A stretch of DNA of 64,000 bases from Sphingopyxis jiangsuensis (GTDB lineage Bacteria > Pseudomonadota > Alphaproteobacteria > Sphingomonadales > Sphingomonadaceae). Under the pieces are notes generated by a model that ran no database searches, had not been told where the DNA came from, and saw nothing but the letters and a program-made list of their open reading frames with translations. Below, one piece after another: positions 38,618 through 48,074 of this stretch. The position numbers and the translations under genes were made by a program. Location: positions 577,524-641,523 of the forward strand of contig NZ_JAERPO010000002.1 of the NCBI RefSeq assembly GCF_016734905.1. The letters are read 5' to 3'. Within the stretch, counting starts at the first letter, position 1; every line of letters begins with the position of its first letter.

Positions 38618-39739
38618 CTACTTCCCCGCCGCCGTCCCGCCGCCGGTAAACACCCGCACATCCGCCGACAGCCCGGCGATCATGTCGCGCGACGGCTTTT
38701 CGTCAAGGGCGATGCGGACGGGGACGCGCTGCGTCACCTTGACCCAGTTGCCCGTCGCATTTTGCGCGGGCAGGACCGAAAATTCGCTGCCCGTCCCTGC
38801 CCCGATCGTCAGCACATGGCCGCGCACCTTCAGCCCCGGATAGGCGTCGAAACGGATTTCGGCGCGCTGGCCGACGCGCATGTCGGCAAGGTCGGTTTCC
38901 TTGAAATTGGCCTCGACCCACGGACTGGCCGTGTCGACGATCGTCACCGCGGGCAGGCCCGCGACCATCGTCTGGCCGACCTGCAGCCGGTCCGATTGCG
39001 CGATACGGCCCGCGCTTGGCGCGCGAACCTCGGTGCGGCCCAGATTGACCGCCGCCTGCGCGCGCTGCACCCGCGCGGCTTCGACCTGCGGATTGATGCC
39101 GCTGCCTCCGGTCGCCAGCTTCGCGCGCGCCTCGACCGCGTCGGCCCTCGCCTGCGCCAGGCCGGCGCGCGCCTGGTCGACCGCATGTTTCGCGGCATCA
39201 TAGGCGGCGCGCGTCGTAAAGCCCTGCTCCATCAGCGCGGCCTGGCGGCGGAAATTGGCCTCGGCAAAGGCGATATCCTCTTCGGCGGCGCGGATGGCGA
39301 CGCCGGTGGCGGCGAGGCTCGCCGACAGATTGCCGACGTCGACGCGCGCGGCATCGATCGCCGCGTCCGCCTGTGCGACGCTCAGCGCATAGGGTTCGCC
39401 GTCGATGCGGAACAATAATTGGCCCGCCGCGACATGCTGTCCGTCGCGCACGGCAACTTCGGTGATGCGTCCGCCGATCTCCGCAGCCACCGAAACCTTG
39501 TCCATCTGGACATAGGCATTGTCGGTCGACACCGTTCCGCCGCTCATCAGCCAGTATCCGCCCGCCCCGGCCGCCATCAGCAGCGGCAGGCCGAACATCA
39601 GCAGGCGGGTGCGCCAGGCGGGCGCTGCATCGCCGCGCGATGCCGCGTCGGGGGCGGTGGGCGGGACGGGATCGGCTTTCGGCGCTGCGGCGGGGGAGTT
39701 CGCATCCTCGGGCCGCGGGCGGCGGGTCAGCTGGTCCAT
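38618..39739 (-). CDS. HlyD-family periplasmic adaptor (EmrA-like)
   Basis: A 373-residue membrane-fusion protein. One transmembrane segment (LLMFGLPLLMAAGAGGYWL, about 45-63) is followed by the lipoyl motif VSTDNAYVQMDKVSVAAEIGGRI, a coiled-coil hairpin and a beta-barrel part. The ATG at 39739 overlaps the marR stop in TGATG, which fixes the start. It couples EmrB to an outer-membrane factor not present in the window. Confidence 0.93.
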   Translation of the reverse strand: MDQLTRRPRPEDANSPAAAPKADPVPPTAPDAASRGDAAPAWRTRLLMFGLPLLMAAGAGGYWLMSGGTVSTDNAYVQMDKVSVAAEIGGRITEVAVRDGQHVAAGQLLFRIDGEPYALSVAQADAAIDAARVDVGNLSASLAATGVAIRAAEEDIAFAEANFRRQAALMEQGFTTRAAYDAAKHAVDQARAGLAQARADAVEARAKLATGGSGINPQVEAARVQRAQAAVNLGRTEVRAPSAGRIAQSDRLQVGQTMVAGLPAVTIVDTASPWVEANFKETDLADMRVGQRAEIRFDAYPGLKVRGHVLTIGAGTGSEFSVLPAQNATGNWVKVTQRVPVRIALDEKPSRDMIAGLSADVRVFTGGGTAAGK

Positions 39740-40185
39740 CAGAGCGTCTCTTTCTCTTTCAGGCATTCGCGGCGCGACAGGTTGGCGCGGACGCGCTCGA
39801 CGAGCGCGGCGAGCTCGTCGCGTTCGGCGTCGCTCAGCCCCTCGGTCGCCTCGGCGACGACGGCCCGCCCGGTGCGGCGCAGATCGTCGAGCAGCGGCTC
39901 GGCGAGCGGGGTGAGGTGCAGCAGCCACGCGCGGCGGTCGGTCGGATCGGCGCGGCGCTCGGCAAGCCCCGCCTCTTCCAGCCGGTCGATCATCCGCGAC
40001 AGGGTGATCGGCTCGACCTCGATAATATCCGCGAGCGGGCCCTGGCGGATGCCGGGGTGCCGCGACAGATAGGACAGCACGCGCCACTGCAACGCGGTGA
40101 TGCCGCTGTCGCGCGTGCGCGCGTTGAACGCGCGCCGGAACAGCCGCGCGGTGTCGTTGAGCAGAAAGCCGATCGATTCACTCAT
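39739..40185 (-). CDS. MarR-family transcriptional regulator
   Basis: A 148-residue winged-helix repressor; the DNA-binding part reads PLADIIEVEPITLSRMIDRLEEAGLAERRADPTDRR, and helix 1 starts at MSESIGFLLNDTARLF, which sets the start at 40185. It is first in marR-emrA-emrB and is presumed to repress the operon until a drug-like ligand binds. A palindrome lies 15 bases before its start. Confidence 0.93.
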   Translation of the reverse strand: MSESIGFLLNDTARLFRRAFNARTRDSGITALQWRVLSYLSRHPGIRQGPLADIIEVEPITLSRMIDRLEEAGLAERRADPTDRRAWLLHLTPLAEPLLDDLRRTGRAVVAEATEGLSDAERDELAALVERVRANLSRRECLKEKETL

Positions 40186-40197
40186 GGCACCACATAT

Positions 40198-40213
40198 AAT
40201 AGCAATTGCTACT
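40198..40213. promoter_or_regulatory. Putative MarR operator
   Basis: TAGCAATTGCTA, a perfect 12-bp palindrome at 40200-40211, with further partial symmetry (TAATAG...CTACTA) outside. It is placed between the marR start and the upstream coding region. Position and form fit self-repression by the neighbouring MarR protein. Confidence 0.62.
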
Positions 40214-40315
40214 AAACACAACGCACGCTGCGCGACACCTTCGAAAACATCCGTTTCGGCAGCAACAGCGGCGCCAACGGTTGCACTTCGCTCCATTTCG
40301 GGCAGGGTGCGCTCC

Positions 40316-40963
40316 ATGACGCTGACCGCCGACCTTTTCTGGTCCTTCCGCTCGCCGTACAGCTATCTCGCCGTCGGCCGCTATCGTGCGCTCGCGGCGA
40401 GCCACGATGTTATGATCAAGCTGCGCCCCGTCTATCCGCTCGCGATCCGCCAGCCCGACTTCTTCGAGCGCAACCACCCCAATTGGCTGAGCTATACGAT
40501 GCGCGACATGATCCGCGTCGCGCAGTTCCACGGCATCCCCTTCGGGCCGCCGCGCCCCGATCCGATCGTCCAGAATGTGACGACGCGCGCGATCGCAGCC
40601 GATCAGCCCTATATCTATCGCCTCACACGGCTGGGGCAGGCGGCAGCGCGACGCGACAAGGGGCTCGCCTTCGCGCATGAGGCGGGGCAGCTGATCTGGG
40701 GCGGCGTCGAGGACTGGCACCTTGGCGACCATCTCGCCGGCGCCGCGGGTCGCGCCGGACTCGACCTCGGCGAGCTTGATGCAGAGGTCGTCGCGGATGC
40801 CGATGCGCTCGACACTGAGATTGCCGGCAATCAGGTCGCGCTCGAGATCGCGGGCCATTGGGGCGTCCCGACGCTCGTATTCGACGGCGAGCCCTTTTTC
40901 GGGCAGGACCGGATAGAGATGGCGAAATGGCGGATGGAGCAAAAGGGACTGCGCGCGCGATGA
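40316..40963 (+). CDS. DsbA-fold isomerase (2-hydroxychromene-2-carboxylate isomerase family)
   Basis: A 215-residue thioredoxin-fold protein with the opening LFWSFRSPYSYLAVGRYRAL, where Ser replaces the Cys of classic DsbA, and the closing GVPTLVFDGEPFFGQDRIEM. Family members isomerise aromatic degradation intermediates with glutathione; the natural substrate here is unknown. The start at 40316 gives the usual N terminus. It overlaps the downstream hydrolase by four bases (ATGA). Confidence 0.88.
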   Translation: MTLTADLFWSFRSPYSYLAVGRYRALAASHDVMIKLRPVYPLAIRQPDFFERNHPNWLSYTMRDMIRVAQFHGIPFGPPRPDPIVQNVTTRAIAADQPYIYRLTRLGQAAARRDKGLAFAHEAGQLIWGGVEDWHLGDHLAGAAGRAGLDLGELDAEVVADADALDTEIAGNQVALEIAGHWGVPTLVFDGEPFFGQDRIEMAKWRMEQKGLRAR

Positions 40964-41709
40964 ACGACACGAATTTTTTCGAAGCGCGCGACGGGATTCG
41001 CCTTGCTTGGCGCGAAAGGGGCGAGGGGCGGCCGCTGCTCCTGCTCCACGGCCTTTTCTCCAACGCAGAGGTCAATTGGATCAAGTTCGGCACCGCCGAC
41101 CGGATTGCAGCCGAGGGTTACCGCGTCATCATGCCCGACCTGCGCGTTCATGGGGCGAGCGACGCGCCGCACGACGCGGCGCATTATCCGCCCGATGTCC
41201 TCGTCGACGATCTGCGCGACCTGATAGCGCATCTGGGCCTCGACCGCTTCGATCTCGGCGGCTTCTCGCTCGGCGCCCGGACCAGTGTACGCGCGGTCGT
41301 CGGGGGCGTCGCGCCGGAGCGGCTGATCCTTGGCGGCATGGGGCTCGCTGGCCTTTCAGGCTGGCAGCGCCGGGGCGATTTCTTTCGCCGCGCGATCGCC
41401 GAATATGACAGCGCGAAACGCGGGGACGATACATGGATGGCGATCCAGTTCATGAAAACGATGAAGGTCGACCGCGTCGCTGCCGGGCATCTGCTGAACA
41501 GCTTCACCGACACGCCACCTGAAGCACTGGCGGCGATCACCATGCCCACGCTCGTCGTCTGCGGCGAGGACGATCAGGACAATGGTTCAGCGCCCGAACT
41601 TGCGGCAACGCTCGCCGACGCGCGGCTCACGACGATCCCCGGAACGCATATGTCGAGCGTGACCGAGCCTGCTCTCGGCGAGGCGATCGCAAGCTTCCTG
41701 GCCGCTTGA
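40960..41709 (+). CDS. Alpha/beta hydrolase
   Basis: A 249-residue serine hydrolase. The nucleophile is in GGFSLGART, the oxyanion region in LLLHGLFSNAEVN, the acid in VVCGEDDQDN and the His in GTHMSS. Substrate unknown; coupling by ATGA to the isomerase suggests they work together, perhaps on an aromatic compound. Start set by the overlap and typical opening. Confidence 0.9.
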   Translation: MNDTNFFEARDGIRLAWRERGEGRPLLLLHGLFSNAEVNWIKFGTADRIAAEGYRVIMPDLRVHGASDAPHDAAHYPPDVLVDDLRDLIAHLGLDRFDLGGFSLGARTSVRAVVGGVAPERLILGGMGLAGLSGWQRRGDFFRRAIAEYDSAKRGDDTWMAIQFMKTMKVDRVAAGHLLNSFTDTPPEALAAITMPTLVVCGEDDQDNGSAPELAATLADARLTTIPGTHMSSVTEPALGEAIASFLAA

Positions 41710-41784
41710 CCGGGCAGGCGGCGCGCGCCAAGCTGTGGCTATCGCGCCGCAGAGCGCATGAAACTTGATTGAGGACGCAACCCC

Positions 41785-43602
41785 ATGAAATCGATGATCT
41801 CGACCCTGTCGCTTGCCCTTTCGCTCGCCGTGGCGACGCCGGCGGCGGCGCAAACGGCCGCGCCCACTGTCGCGGACGCCGAAGCCTTTATCGCCGCGGC
41901 CGAAAAGGATCTGTTCGACTATACGGTCGAGGCGAGCCAGGTGAACTGGGTCAATTCGACCTATATCACCGAGGATACCGACGCGATGGCGGCGCGCATC
42001 AATGCCGTCGGCACCGAAAAGATGGTCAAATATGCGCTCGAAGCTGCCAAATACATGAACGTCGGAGGGCTCAGCGCCGATACGCGGCGCAAGCTCGACA
42101 TATTGCGCACCGGCCTCGTGCTTCCCGCGCCGACGACGCCGGGCGCCGCGACCGAACTCAACCAGATCGCGACGAACCTGCAGTCGCAATATGGCAAGGG
42201 CCGCGGGACGCTCAACGGCAAGGAAATTTCGGGTTCGGACATCGAGGCCGAAATGGGGAATGTCGAACGCACCCCCGCCGAACTCGCTGAAATGTGGACG
42301 AGCTGGCACAATCAGGTCGGCGCGCCGATGAAGGACGACTATGCCAAGATGGTCGGCATCGCGAACGAGGGCGCGAAGGAACTGGGCTTTACCGACGTCG
42401 GCGCGATGTGGCGCTCTGGCTATGACATGCCGCCCGAAGAATTCGCCAAGACGACCGAGCGGCTGTGGCAGGAAGTCAAGCCGCTCTACATGGCGCTCCA
42501 CACCTATGTGCGCTCGAAACTCAACGAGAAATATGGTGACGCGATCCAGCCGAAGACGGGTCCGATTCGCGCCGACCTGCTCGGCAATATGTGGGCGCAG
42601 GAATGGGGCAACATCTATCCACTCGTCGCGCCGCCGGGAACGGGCGACCTTGGCTATGACATCGGCGAATTGCTGGAGGCGAAGGGCAAGGGCCCGATCG
42701 ACATGGTCAAGATCGGCGAGAATTTCTATTCGTCGCTGGGGATGGAGCCGCTACCCGAAACCTTTTGGACGCGGAGCATGTTCACCAAGCCCGCCGACCG
42801 CGAAGTCGTCTGCCATGCGTCGGCGTGGGATATCGACAATAAGGACGATATCCGCATCAAGATGTGCATCAAGGTGAATGCCGACGATTTCGTCACCATC
42901 CACCATGAACTCGGCCATAATTATTATCAGCGCGCCTATAACGAACAGCCGTTCCTATATCTGAACGGCGCGAACGATGGCTTCCACGAGGCGATCGGCG
43001 ATTTCGTCGCGTTGTCAATCACGCCGCAATATCTCGTCGACATCGACCTGCTCGACAAGGCGAAGGTACCGAGCGCCGACAAGGACATCGGCCTGCTGCT
43101 GCGGCAGGCGATGGACAAGGTGGCGTTCCTGCCCTTTGGCCTGCTGATCGACCGCTGGCGCTGGGGTGTGTTCGATGGGTCGATCCAGCCCGCCGATTAC
43201 AACAAGGCGTGGACCGATCTTCGCACCCAATATCAGGGGATCGTCCCGCCCGCCGAGCGTCCGGCTGACGCCTTCGATCCGGGCGCAAAATATCATATTC
43301 CGGGCAACACGCCCTACACGCGCTATTTCCTGGCGCGCGTGCTGCAGTTCCAATTCTATCAGGCGGCGTGCAAGCAGGCGGGGTGGAAAGGGCCGCTCCA
43401 CCGCTGTTCCTTTTATGGCAACAAGGCGGTCGGCGAGAAGTTGAACGCGATGCTCGAAATGGGCGCGTCAAAGCCGTGGCCCGACGCGCTCGAAGCCTTT
43501 ACCGGCAGCCGCGAAATGTCGGGCAAGGCGATGGCCGCCTATTTCGCGCCGCTGAAAAAATGGCTCGACGAGCAGAACAAGGGCAAGCCGACCGGGTGGT
43601 AA
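41785..43602 (+). CDS. M2-family peptidyl-dipeptidase (angiotensin-converting-enzyme-like), secreted
   Basis: A 605-residue periplasmic zinc dipeptidyl carboxypeptidase. A signal peptide ends ATPAAAQT. The gluzincin motif HELGH covers residues 374-378 with the third ligand Glu402 in DGFHEAIGDF. Length and distribution of motifs match single-domain bacterial ACE homologues. No partner genes; a role in peptide nutrition is inference. A hairpin terminator follows. Confidence 0.95.
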   Translation: MKSMISTLSLALSLAVATPAAAQTAAPTVADAEAFIAAAEKDLFDYTVEASQVNWVNSTYITEDTDAMAARINAVGTEKMVKYALEAAKYMNVGGLSADTRRKLDILRTGLVLPAPTTPGAATELNQIATNLQSQYGKGRGTLNGKEISGSDIEAEMGNVERTPAELAEMWTSWHNQVGAPMKDDYAKMVGIANEGAKELGFTDVGAMWRSGYDMPPEEFAKTTERLWQEVKPLYMALHTYVRSKLNEKYGDAIQPKTGPIRADLLGNMWAQEWGNIYPLVAPPGTGDLGYDIGELLEAKGKGPIDMVKIGENFYSSLGMEPLPETFWTRSMFTKPADREVVCHASAWDIDNKDDIRIKMCIKVNADDFVTIHHELGHNYYQRAYNEQPFLYLNGANDGFHEAIGDFVALSITPQYLVDIDLLDKAKVPSADKDIGLLLRQAMDKVAFLPFGLLIDRWRWGVFDGSIQPADYNKAWTDLRTQYQGIVPPAERPADAFDPGAKYHIPGNTPYTRYFLARVLQFQFYQAACKQAGWKGPLHRCSFYGNKAVGEKLNAMLEMGASKPWPDALEAFTGSREMSGKAMAAYFAPLKKWLDEQNKGKPTGW

Positions 43603-43623
43603 GCAACCGATTGAGACGCACCG

Positions 43624-43649
43624 ATGGCCGGGAAGCAATTCCCGGCCAT
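43624..43649 (+). terminator. Hairpin after the M2 peptidase gene
   Basis: An 11-bp perfect stem ATGGCCGGGAA / TTCCCGGCCAT closed by a GCAA tetraloop, 22 bases after the stop codon. The T-run is short, so termination strength is uncertain. Confidence 0.65.
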
Positions 43650-43752
43650 TCCTCGTCAAACGACCGGCGCTAGGTTCGGCCCTCGGCCGTGGGAGGCACT
43701 AGGCTGGACGCCGCCTGTTCTGCCTTGCTTTGCATCGAAGGAAGCCGATCGA

Positions 43753-44364
43753 TTACCGCTTCGCCATGGCCGCCGCGACGGCGAGCGCGCCGAGCAGCGC
43801 GAGCGCCATGTCCTTCTGCGCGTCCCACATGTCACCTTGCTGGCCGTTGTAGCGGTCGGCGGTTTCGCCCGCAGCAACGACGGTGAGCAGCCATTCGAGG
43901 ATTTCGTAGAGGCTCGACAACGCAAGCACGCAGCCAATGGCGACAACCAGCGCGCCGCGTCGGCCCAGCCTGCCCCAACGGCGCGCGACTTCGGCGACGG
44001 GGACGATCGACAGCGCGCCGAAAGCGAAATGGACAAGGCGGTCGTAGTGGTTGCGCGTCCAGCCAAGGCTTTCGGAGAGAGTCGTGCCGGTCAGCACGCG
44101 CGCCCAATCGTCATAGGGGACGTCGCTGTAGGCGTAGCGTCCGCCGAGCGTGTGCAGCGCGAGGAAAGCGACAACGCACGCGACCGCCGGCGTCGACAGC
44201 GGCCAGCGGCGAAGCAGCGCCGGCGACGCGATCAGCAGCAGCATCGTCGGCAGATGCTGGAGCAGCGCGACTTCAGGATAGGGCTGATCGATCTGCGCGA
44301 CGAGCAGCAGCGCAAGCAGCAGGCCGAGCAGGCGACGCTGCGCGGGGCTCGTCGCCGCCGTCAC
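43753..44364 (-). CDS. DUF2238 integral membrane protein
   Basis: A 203-residue membrane protein with about six predicted helices. The conserved face reads YDRLVHFAFGALSI and EWLLT...ADRYNGQQGDMWDAQKDM, which identifies DUF2238 (YjdF-like). Function unknown. It overlaps the NTF2-like gene by four bases (ATGA) and is the last gene of asd-NTF2-DUF2238. Confidence 0.87.
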   Translation of the reverse strand: MTAATSPAQRRLLGLLLALLLVAQIDQPYPEVALLQHLPTMLLLIASPALLRRWPLSTPAVACVVAFLALHTLGGRYAYSDVPYDDWARVLTGTTLSESLGWTRNHYDRLVHFAFGALSIVPVAEVARRWGRLGRRGALVVAIGCVLALSSLYEILEWLLTVVAAGETADRYNGQQGDMWDAQKDMALALLGALAVAAAMAKR

Positions 44365-44762
44365 TCACCCAGTATCTGTTTACGGATCGTCGCCGAATCG
44401 CGCGCGCCCCAACGCTGGTTGATGCGGCCGTCGCGACAGTCGAACCATTCCATCGCGAGGACCTCATAGCTTTTGCCGGTTGGCTCAGCGTCGGGATAGG
44501 CGATGAAGGGGGCGGCGAAGCGGCCAGTTTCCTTGTAGCGCACGGCGACCTGGTCGCCGTCGACCGCGATCGCCACCGGCTCGAGCCGGCAGCCCATCGC
44601 CTCGTGCAACCCTTTCCAGATGTCGAGCGCCCAGTCGAGCGTCGCATGGCCGAGGACGCCCTGGATCCTGGCGTCCTCGGTGAAAATGTCATGCATCGCA
44701 TCCCAGTCGCCGCGGTTGAAGGCGTCGATATAGGCGCGCACGGCTTTCTCGTTCGGCGACAC
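44361..44762 (-). CDS. NTF2-like (SnoaL-fold) protein
   Basis: A 133-residue cone-fold protein, opening EKAVRAYIDAFNRGDWDAMHDIF and ending with the WGARDSATIRKQ segment. The GTG at 44762 is used; it lies five bases after the asd stop, and AGAAGGGC upstream overlaps the asd end. Such folds serve as isomerases or binding proteins; the specific role is unknown. It is encoded between asd and DUF2238 in one transcription unit. Confidence 0.8.
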   Translation of the reverse strand: MSPNEKAVRAYIDAFNRGDWDAMHDIFTEDARIQGVLGHATLDWALDIWKGLHEAMGCRLEPVAIAVDGDQVAVRYKETGRFAAPFIAYPDAEPTGKSYEVLAMEWFDCRDGRINQRWGARDSATIRKQILGE

Positions 44763-44767
44763 GGCGA

Positions 44768-45793
44768 TCAGCCCTTCTTCAGGTGGCGCCGTCCGAGCAG
44801 TTCGGCGATCTGCACCGCATTGAGCGCGGCGCCCTTGCGAAGATTGTCGCTGACGCACCACAGGTTGAGGCCGTTATCGACCGTCGGGTCTTCGCGCACG
44901 CGGCTGACGAAGGTCGCAAAATCGCCGACGCATTCGACGGGGGTGATGTAGCCGCCGTCCTCGCGCTTGTCGTGGAGCACGACGCCGGGGGCTTCACGCA
45001 GGATGCGCTGCGCATCCTCTGCCGACAGCTCCTTTTCGGTTTCGATGTTGATCGCTTCCGAATGGCCGACGAAGACGGGCACGCGCACGCAGGTCGCGGT
45101 CACCTTGACCTTGGGATCGAGGATCTTCTTGGTCTCGACAACCATCTTCCACTCTTCCTTGGTCGAGCCGTCATCGAGGAACTTGTCGATGTGCGGGATG
45201 ACGTTGAAGGCGATCTGCTTCGTGAACTTCTGCACATCCTTTTCGTCGCCGACGAATATCTGGCGCGTCTGGTTCCACAGCTCGTCCATCCCCGCCTTGC
45301 CCGCGCCCGACACCGACTGATAGGTCGATACGACAACGCGCGTGATGGTTGCGGCATCATGGATCGGCTTCAGCGCCACCACCATCTGTGCGGTCGAGCA
45401 GTTGGGGTTCGCGATGATATTCTTTTTGGTGTAGCCGTCGATCGCGTCGGGATTCACTTCGGGCACGATCAGCGGCACGTCGGGATCCATGCGATAGAGC
45501 GAGCTGTTGTCGATCACGACGCAGCCCGCCGCCGCGGCCTTGGGCGCATGGATAGCAGTCGCGTCGCTGCCGATGGCGAAAATCGCCATGTCCCAGCCCG
45601 ACCAGTCGAAATTCTCGATATTCTGGCATTTCACGGTCTTGCCGGTCTCGCCGATCTCGACCTCGTCGCCCTGGCTGCGCGACGAAGCGACCGCTGCCAG
45701 TTCGGCAATCGGGAATTCGCGTTCGGCGAGGATGGCGAGGACTTCGCGTCCGACATTGCCCGTCGCACCTGCGACGACGATCCGGTAACCCAT
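44768..45793 (-). CDS. asd: Aspartate-semialdehyde dehydrogenase
   Basis: Makes aspartate semialdehyde for lysine, threonine, methionine and diaminopimelate. 341 residues; nucleotide-binding VAGATGNVGREVL, the nucleophile Cys in NPNCSTAQMVVAL and the DGSTKEEWKM region are all present. The start follows AAGGACATTTTC. It supplies precursor for DapF encoded at 53.9 kb. Confidence 0.97.
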   Translation of the reverse strand: MGYRIVVAGATGNVGREVLAILAEREFPIAELAAVASSRSQGDEVEIGETGKTVKCQNIENFDWSGWDMAIFAIGSDATAIHAPKAAAAGCVVIDNSSLYRMDPDVPLIVPEVNPDAIDGYTKKNIIANPNCSTAQMVVALKPIHDAATITRVVVSTYQSVSGAGKAGMDELWNQTRQIFVGDEKDVQKFTKQIAFNVIPHIDKFLDDGSTKEEWKMVVETKKILDPKVKVTATCVRVPVFVGHSEAINIETEKELSAEDAQRILREAPGVVLHDKREDGGYITPVECVGDFATFVSRVREDPTVDNGLNLWCVSDNLRKGAALNAVQIAELLGRRHLKKG

Positions 45794-45822
45794 GAAAATG
45801 TCCTTTGTCTTGGCGTGAAACG

Positions 45823-45863
45823 AAAAACGGCCGGCTCTGCCTGTTGGCGGAACCGGCCGTTTT
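45823..45863 (-). terminator. Intrinsic terminator of the trmD-rplS unit
   Basis: An 11-bp stem AAAACGGCCGG / CCGGCCGTTTT with an 18-base loop, ending in five T on the minus strand, between rplS and asd. asd therefore likely has its own promoter, in the remaining 30 bases, or relies on read-through. Confidence 0.82.
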
Positions 45864-45900
45864 GGAAAGCTGTTTCGGCTTTGTGGAGGAGAAGCTCTCC

Positions 45901-46275
45901 TTAGCCCTCGGCTTCCGACCGGTAATCGCGGCGTTCCGCAATACGCGCCGATTTACCGGTGCGGCCGCGCAGATAGTAAAGTTTCGCGCGGCGGACGGCG
46001 CCCTTGCGGACGACGGTAATCGAATCGATGTTCGGCGAATAGAGCGGGAAAACGCGCTCGACACCTTCGCCGAACGACAGTTTGCGTACGGTGAAGTTGG
46101 AGCCCATGCCCTTGTTCGAACGCGCGATGCACACGCCTTCGAAATTCTGGACGCGGGTGCGTTCGCCTTCGACCACGCGCACGCCGACGCGCAGCGTGTC
46201 GCCGGGGCGGAAGGTCGGAATGTCTTTGCCAGCCTTGGCGATTTCTTCGGCTTCGATCGTCTGGATGAGGTTCAT
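45901..46275 (-). CDS. rplS: 50S ribosomal protein L19
   Basis: A 124-residue protein at the 30S-50S interface. The sequence opens [14 protein letters not shown] and holds the signature [11 protein letters not shown]...[17 protein letters not shown]. The start follows AGAAGGACTAGGGGC, four bases after the trmD stop, so trmD and rplS are co-translated as in other bacteria. Confidence 0.98.
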   Translation of the reverse strand: MNLIQTIEAEEIAKAGKDIPTFRPGDTLRVGVRVVEGERTRVQNFEGVCIARSNKGMGSNFTVRKLSFGEGVERVFPLYSPNIDSITVVRKGAVRRAKLYYLRGRTGKSARIAERRDYRSEAEG

Positions 46276-46279
46276 GCCC

Positions 46280-47017
46280 CTAGTCCTTCTTCTTTTGCCG
46301 CGCGCCAGAGGCAGGTCGGTCCCGAGCATCGATATGACGCTCCCAAAGGTCCGGCCTGCGTAACCGTGTGTCGTCCTCCGCCTGGTGTTTCCGCCAGGCG
46401 GCGATCTTCGCATGATCCCCCGATCGCAGCACTTCGGGGATCGTGCGCCCTTCCCAAGTGACGGGCCGGGTATAGTGCGGATATTCGAGCAGACCGTGTT
46501 CGAACGATTCGTCGTCGCCGCTTGAAGCCGCGCCCATTACGCCGGGAAGCAGCCGAATGCAAGCGTCGAGCAGCATCAGCGCCGCCATCTCGCCCCCCGA
46601 CAAGATGATGTCGCCAATCGAAAGCTGCTCAATGGGCCTTGCGTCGAAGATGCGCTCGTCGAACCCCTCGAACCGCCCGCAAAGGATGATCGCACCAGGG
46701 CCGACGGAAAGTTCGCGGATGCGCGCCTGCGTCACCGGTGCGCCGCGCGGCGTCATCGCGACGATAGGAAGCCCCGGATGCACCGCCGTCGCATGGTCGA
46801 TCGCGGCGCCGAGCACATCGGCCTTGAGCACCATCCCCGCGCCGCCGCCCGCGGGCGTATCGTCGACGGTGCGGTGCTTATCGGTCGCAAAATCGCGGAT
46901 CTGCACGGGCGCGCACGACCACACCCCCGCCTCAAGCGCGCGGCCCGCCATACTGTGCCCCAGCGGGCCGGGGAACATGTCGGGATAAAGCGTCAGCGGA
47001 ACGGCGGCGAATGTCAT
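46280..47017 (-). CDS. trmD: tRNA (guanine-37-N1)-methyltransferase
   Basis: SPOUT methyltransferase adding m1G37. 245 residues from the chosen start ([20 protein letters not shown]). The knot motifs [15 protein letters not shown] and [20 protein letters not shown] are diagnostic, and ALVSG-type changes are minor. An upstream in-frame ATG at 47032 is also possible; no ribosome site separates the two. It is split from rimM by about 2.3 kb of other genes. Confidence 0.96.
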   Translation of the reverse strand: MTFAAVPLTLYPDMFPGPLGHSMAGRALEAGVWSCAPVQIRDFATDKHRTVDDTPAGGGAGMVLKADVLGAAIDHATAVHPGLPIVAMTPRGAPVTQARIRELSVGPGAIILCGRFEGFDERIFDARPIEQLSIGDIILSGGEMAALMLLDACIRLLPGVMGAASSGDDESFEHGLLEYPHYTRPVTWEGRTIPEVLRSGDHAKIAAWRKHQAEDDTRLRRPDLWERHIDARDRPASGARQKKKD

Positions 47018-47077
47018 GATGCGAGCCGCCATAGCGGCTGCGCGCGCAAGAAGCGATTCCCCCCGCGCGTCGCCCTG

Positions 47078-48025
47078 TCAGTCCCAGCGCACCCCCGCTT
47101 GCGGCGCTGTGTCGACATCGAGCGTGAAGACGTCGGGGCGGCTATAATGGCCGTCGACATCGAGCGCCGCGAGCGCCTCGCCGATCATAGACAGGTCCAG
47201 CGTCGCCGACAGATGCTCCTCGCCCTCACCCGCCGTGGCCAGCACCGTCGCGTCGGGCGCGACGATCAGGCTGCCGCCGCGGTTGAGTGGTCCGTCAGGC
47301 ATCGCGCGGATCAGCGCCTCGGCCTCGGCATCGCCGCCGACGCGCGCGAGGCCGTCGAGGAGGTCGGCGCGCGCCTGTACCAGCCCGGCAGCAAGAACGA
47401 AGCACCGCCCCTCGAACGCATAGTGGCGCGACGCAATGGCATAGGTTTCACGCACTGTCGGCCAAGCGGCGACATGCACCGCTTCGCCGCGATTGTGCAT
47501 CGCCGCGCGCGCGAGCGGCATCCAATGCTCCCAACAGATGAGGCTGCCGACCGCGCCGAAGGGTGCCTGATGGACGTCGAGCGTCGACCCGTCGCCGCGC
47601 GCCCAGATCAGCCGTTCGCCATGCGTCGGAACGAGCTTGCGGTGGAGGAGCGGTGGCGCGCCGGGACGGAAAAGAATCTGCGTGTTGCAAAGGCTCGACC
47701 GCACGCGCTCGTGCGCGCCAATCGACACGAGCACCCCGCGGTCGGCGACATCCTGCAACGGCGCGAAGCGCGGATCGTCTTGGCGCACGGCCTGATCGAG
47801 CAGGATGCGGTGGAGCGCCCGCGTGCCCGGATGGTCCCACAGCGCGGCGCCCGGCGCCTCGTCGAGCCAGAGCGGATAGCCGCCGAGGAAGGTTTCGCCA
47901 AATGCGACAATCTGCGCGCCGGCGTCCGCCGCGCGCCGCGCATGGTCGGCAGCGGCAGCGATGCCGTCGCCGATCGCGAGCGGAATCGGGGCGGCCTGGA
48001 CGATGGTGGCGTGAAGCTGGGTCAT
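47078..48025 (-). CDS. Nitrilase-family carbon-nitrogen hydrolase
   Basis: A 315-residue hydrolase with the Glu-Lys-Cys triad at Glu44 (FGETFLGGYPLW), Lys130 (HRKLVPTHGE) and Cys164 (SLICWEHWMP). These positions, the CWEHWMPLAR context and the length match true nitrilases of the aliphatic/aryl group better than amidases. Substrate unknown. The start (MTQLHATIVQ) is set by family alignment. A LysR gene lies 49 bases upstream on the same strand and may regulate it. Confidence 0.88.
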   Translation of the reverse strand: MTQLHATIVQAAPIPLAIGDGIAAAADHARRAADAGAQIVAFGETFLGGYPLWLDEAPGAALWDHPGTRALHRILLDQAVRQDDPRFAPLQDVADRGVLVSIGAHERVRSSLCNTQILFRPGAPPLLHRKLVPTHGERLIWARGDGSTLDVHQAPFGAVGSLICWEHWMPLARAAMHNRGEAVHVAAWPTVRETYAIASRHYAFEGRCFVLAAGLVQARADLLDGLARVGGDAEAEALIRAMPDGPLNRGGSLIVAPDATVLATAGEGEEHLSATLDLSMIGEALAALDVDGHYSRPDVFTLDVDTAPQAGVRWD

Positions 48026-48074
48026 CGCGCCTTCATGGCACAGCGCCACGCGCTGGCAAGAGGGCTATGCGTCG

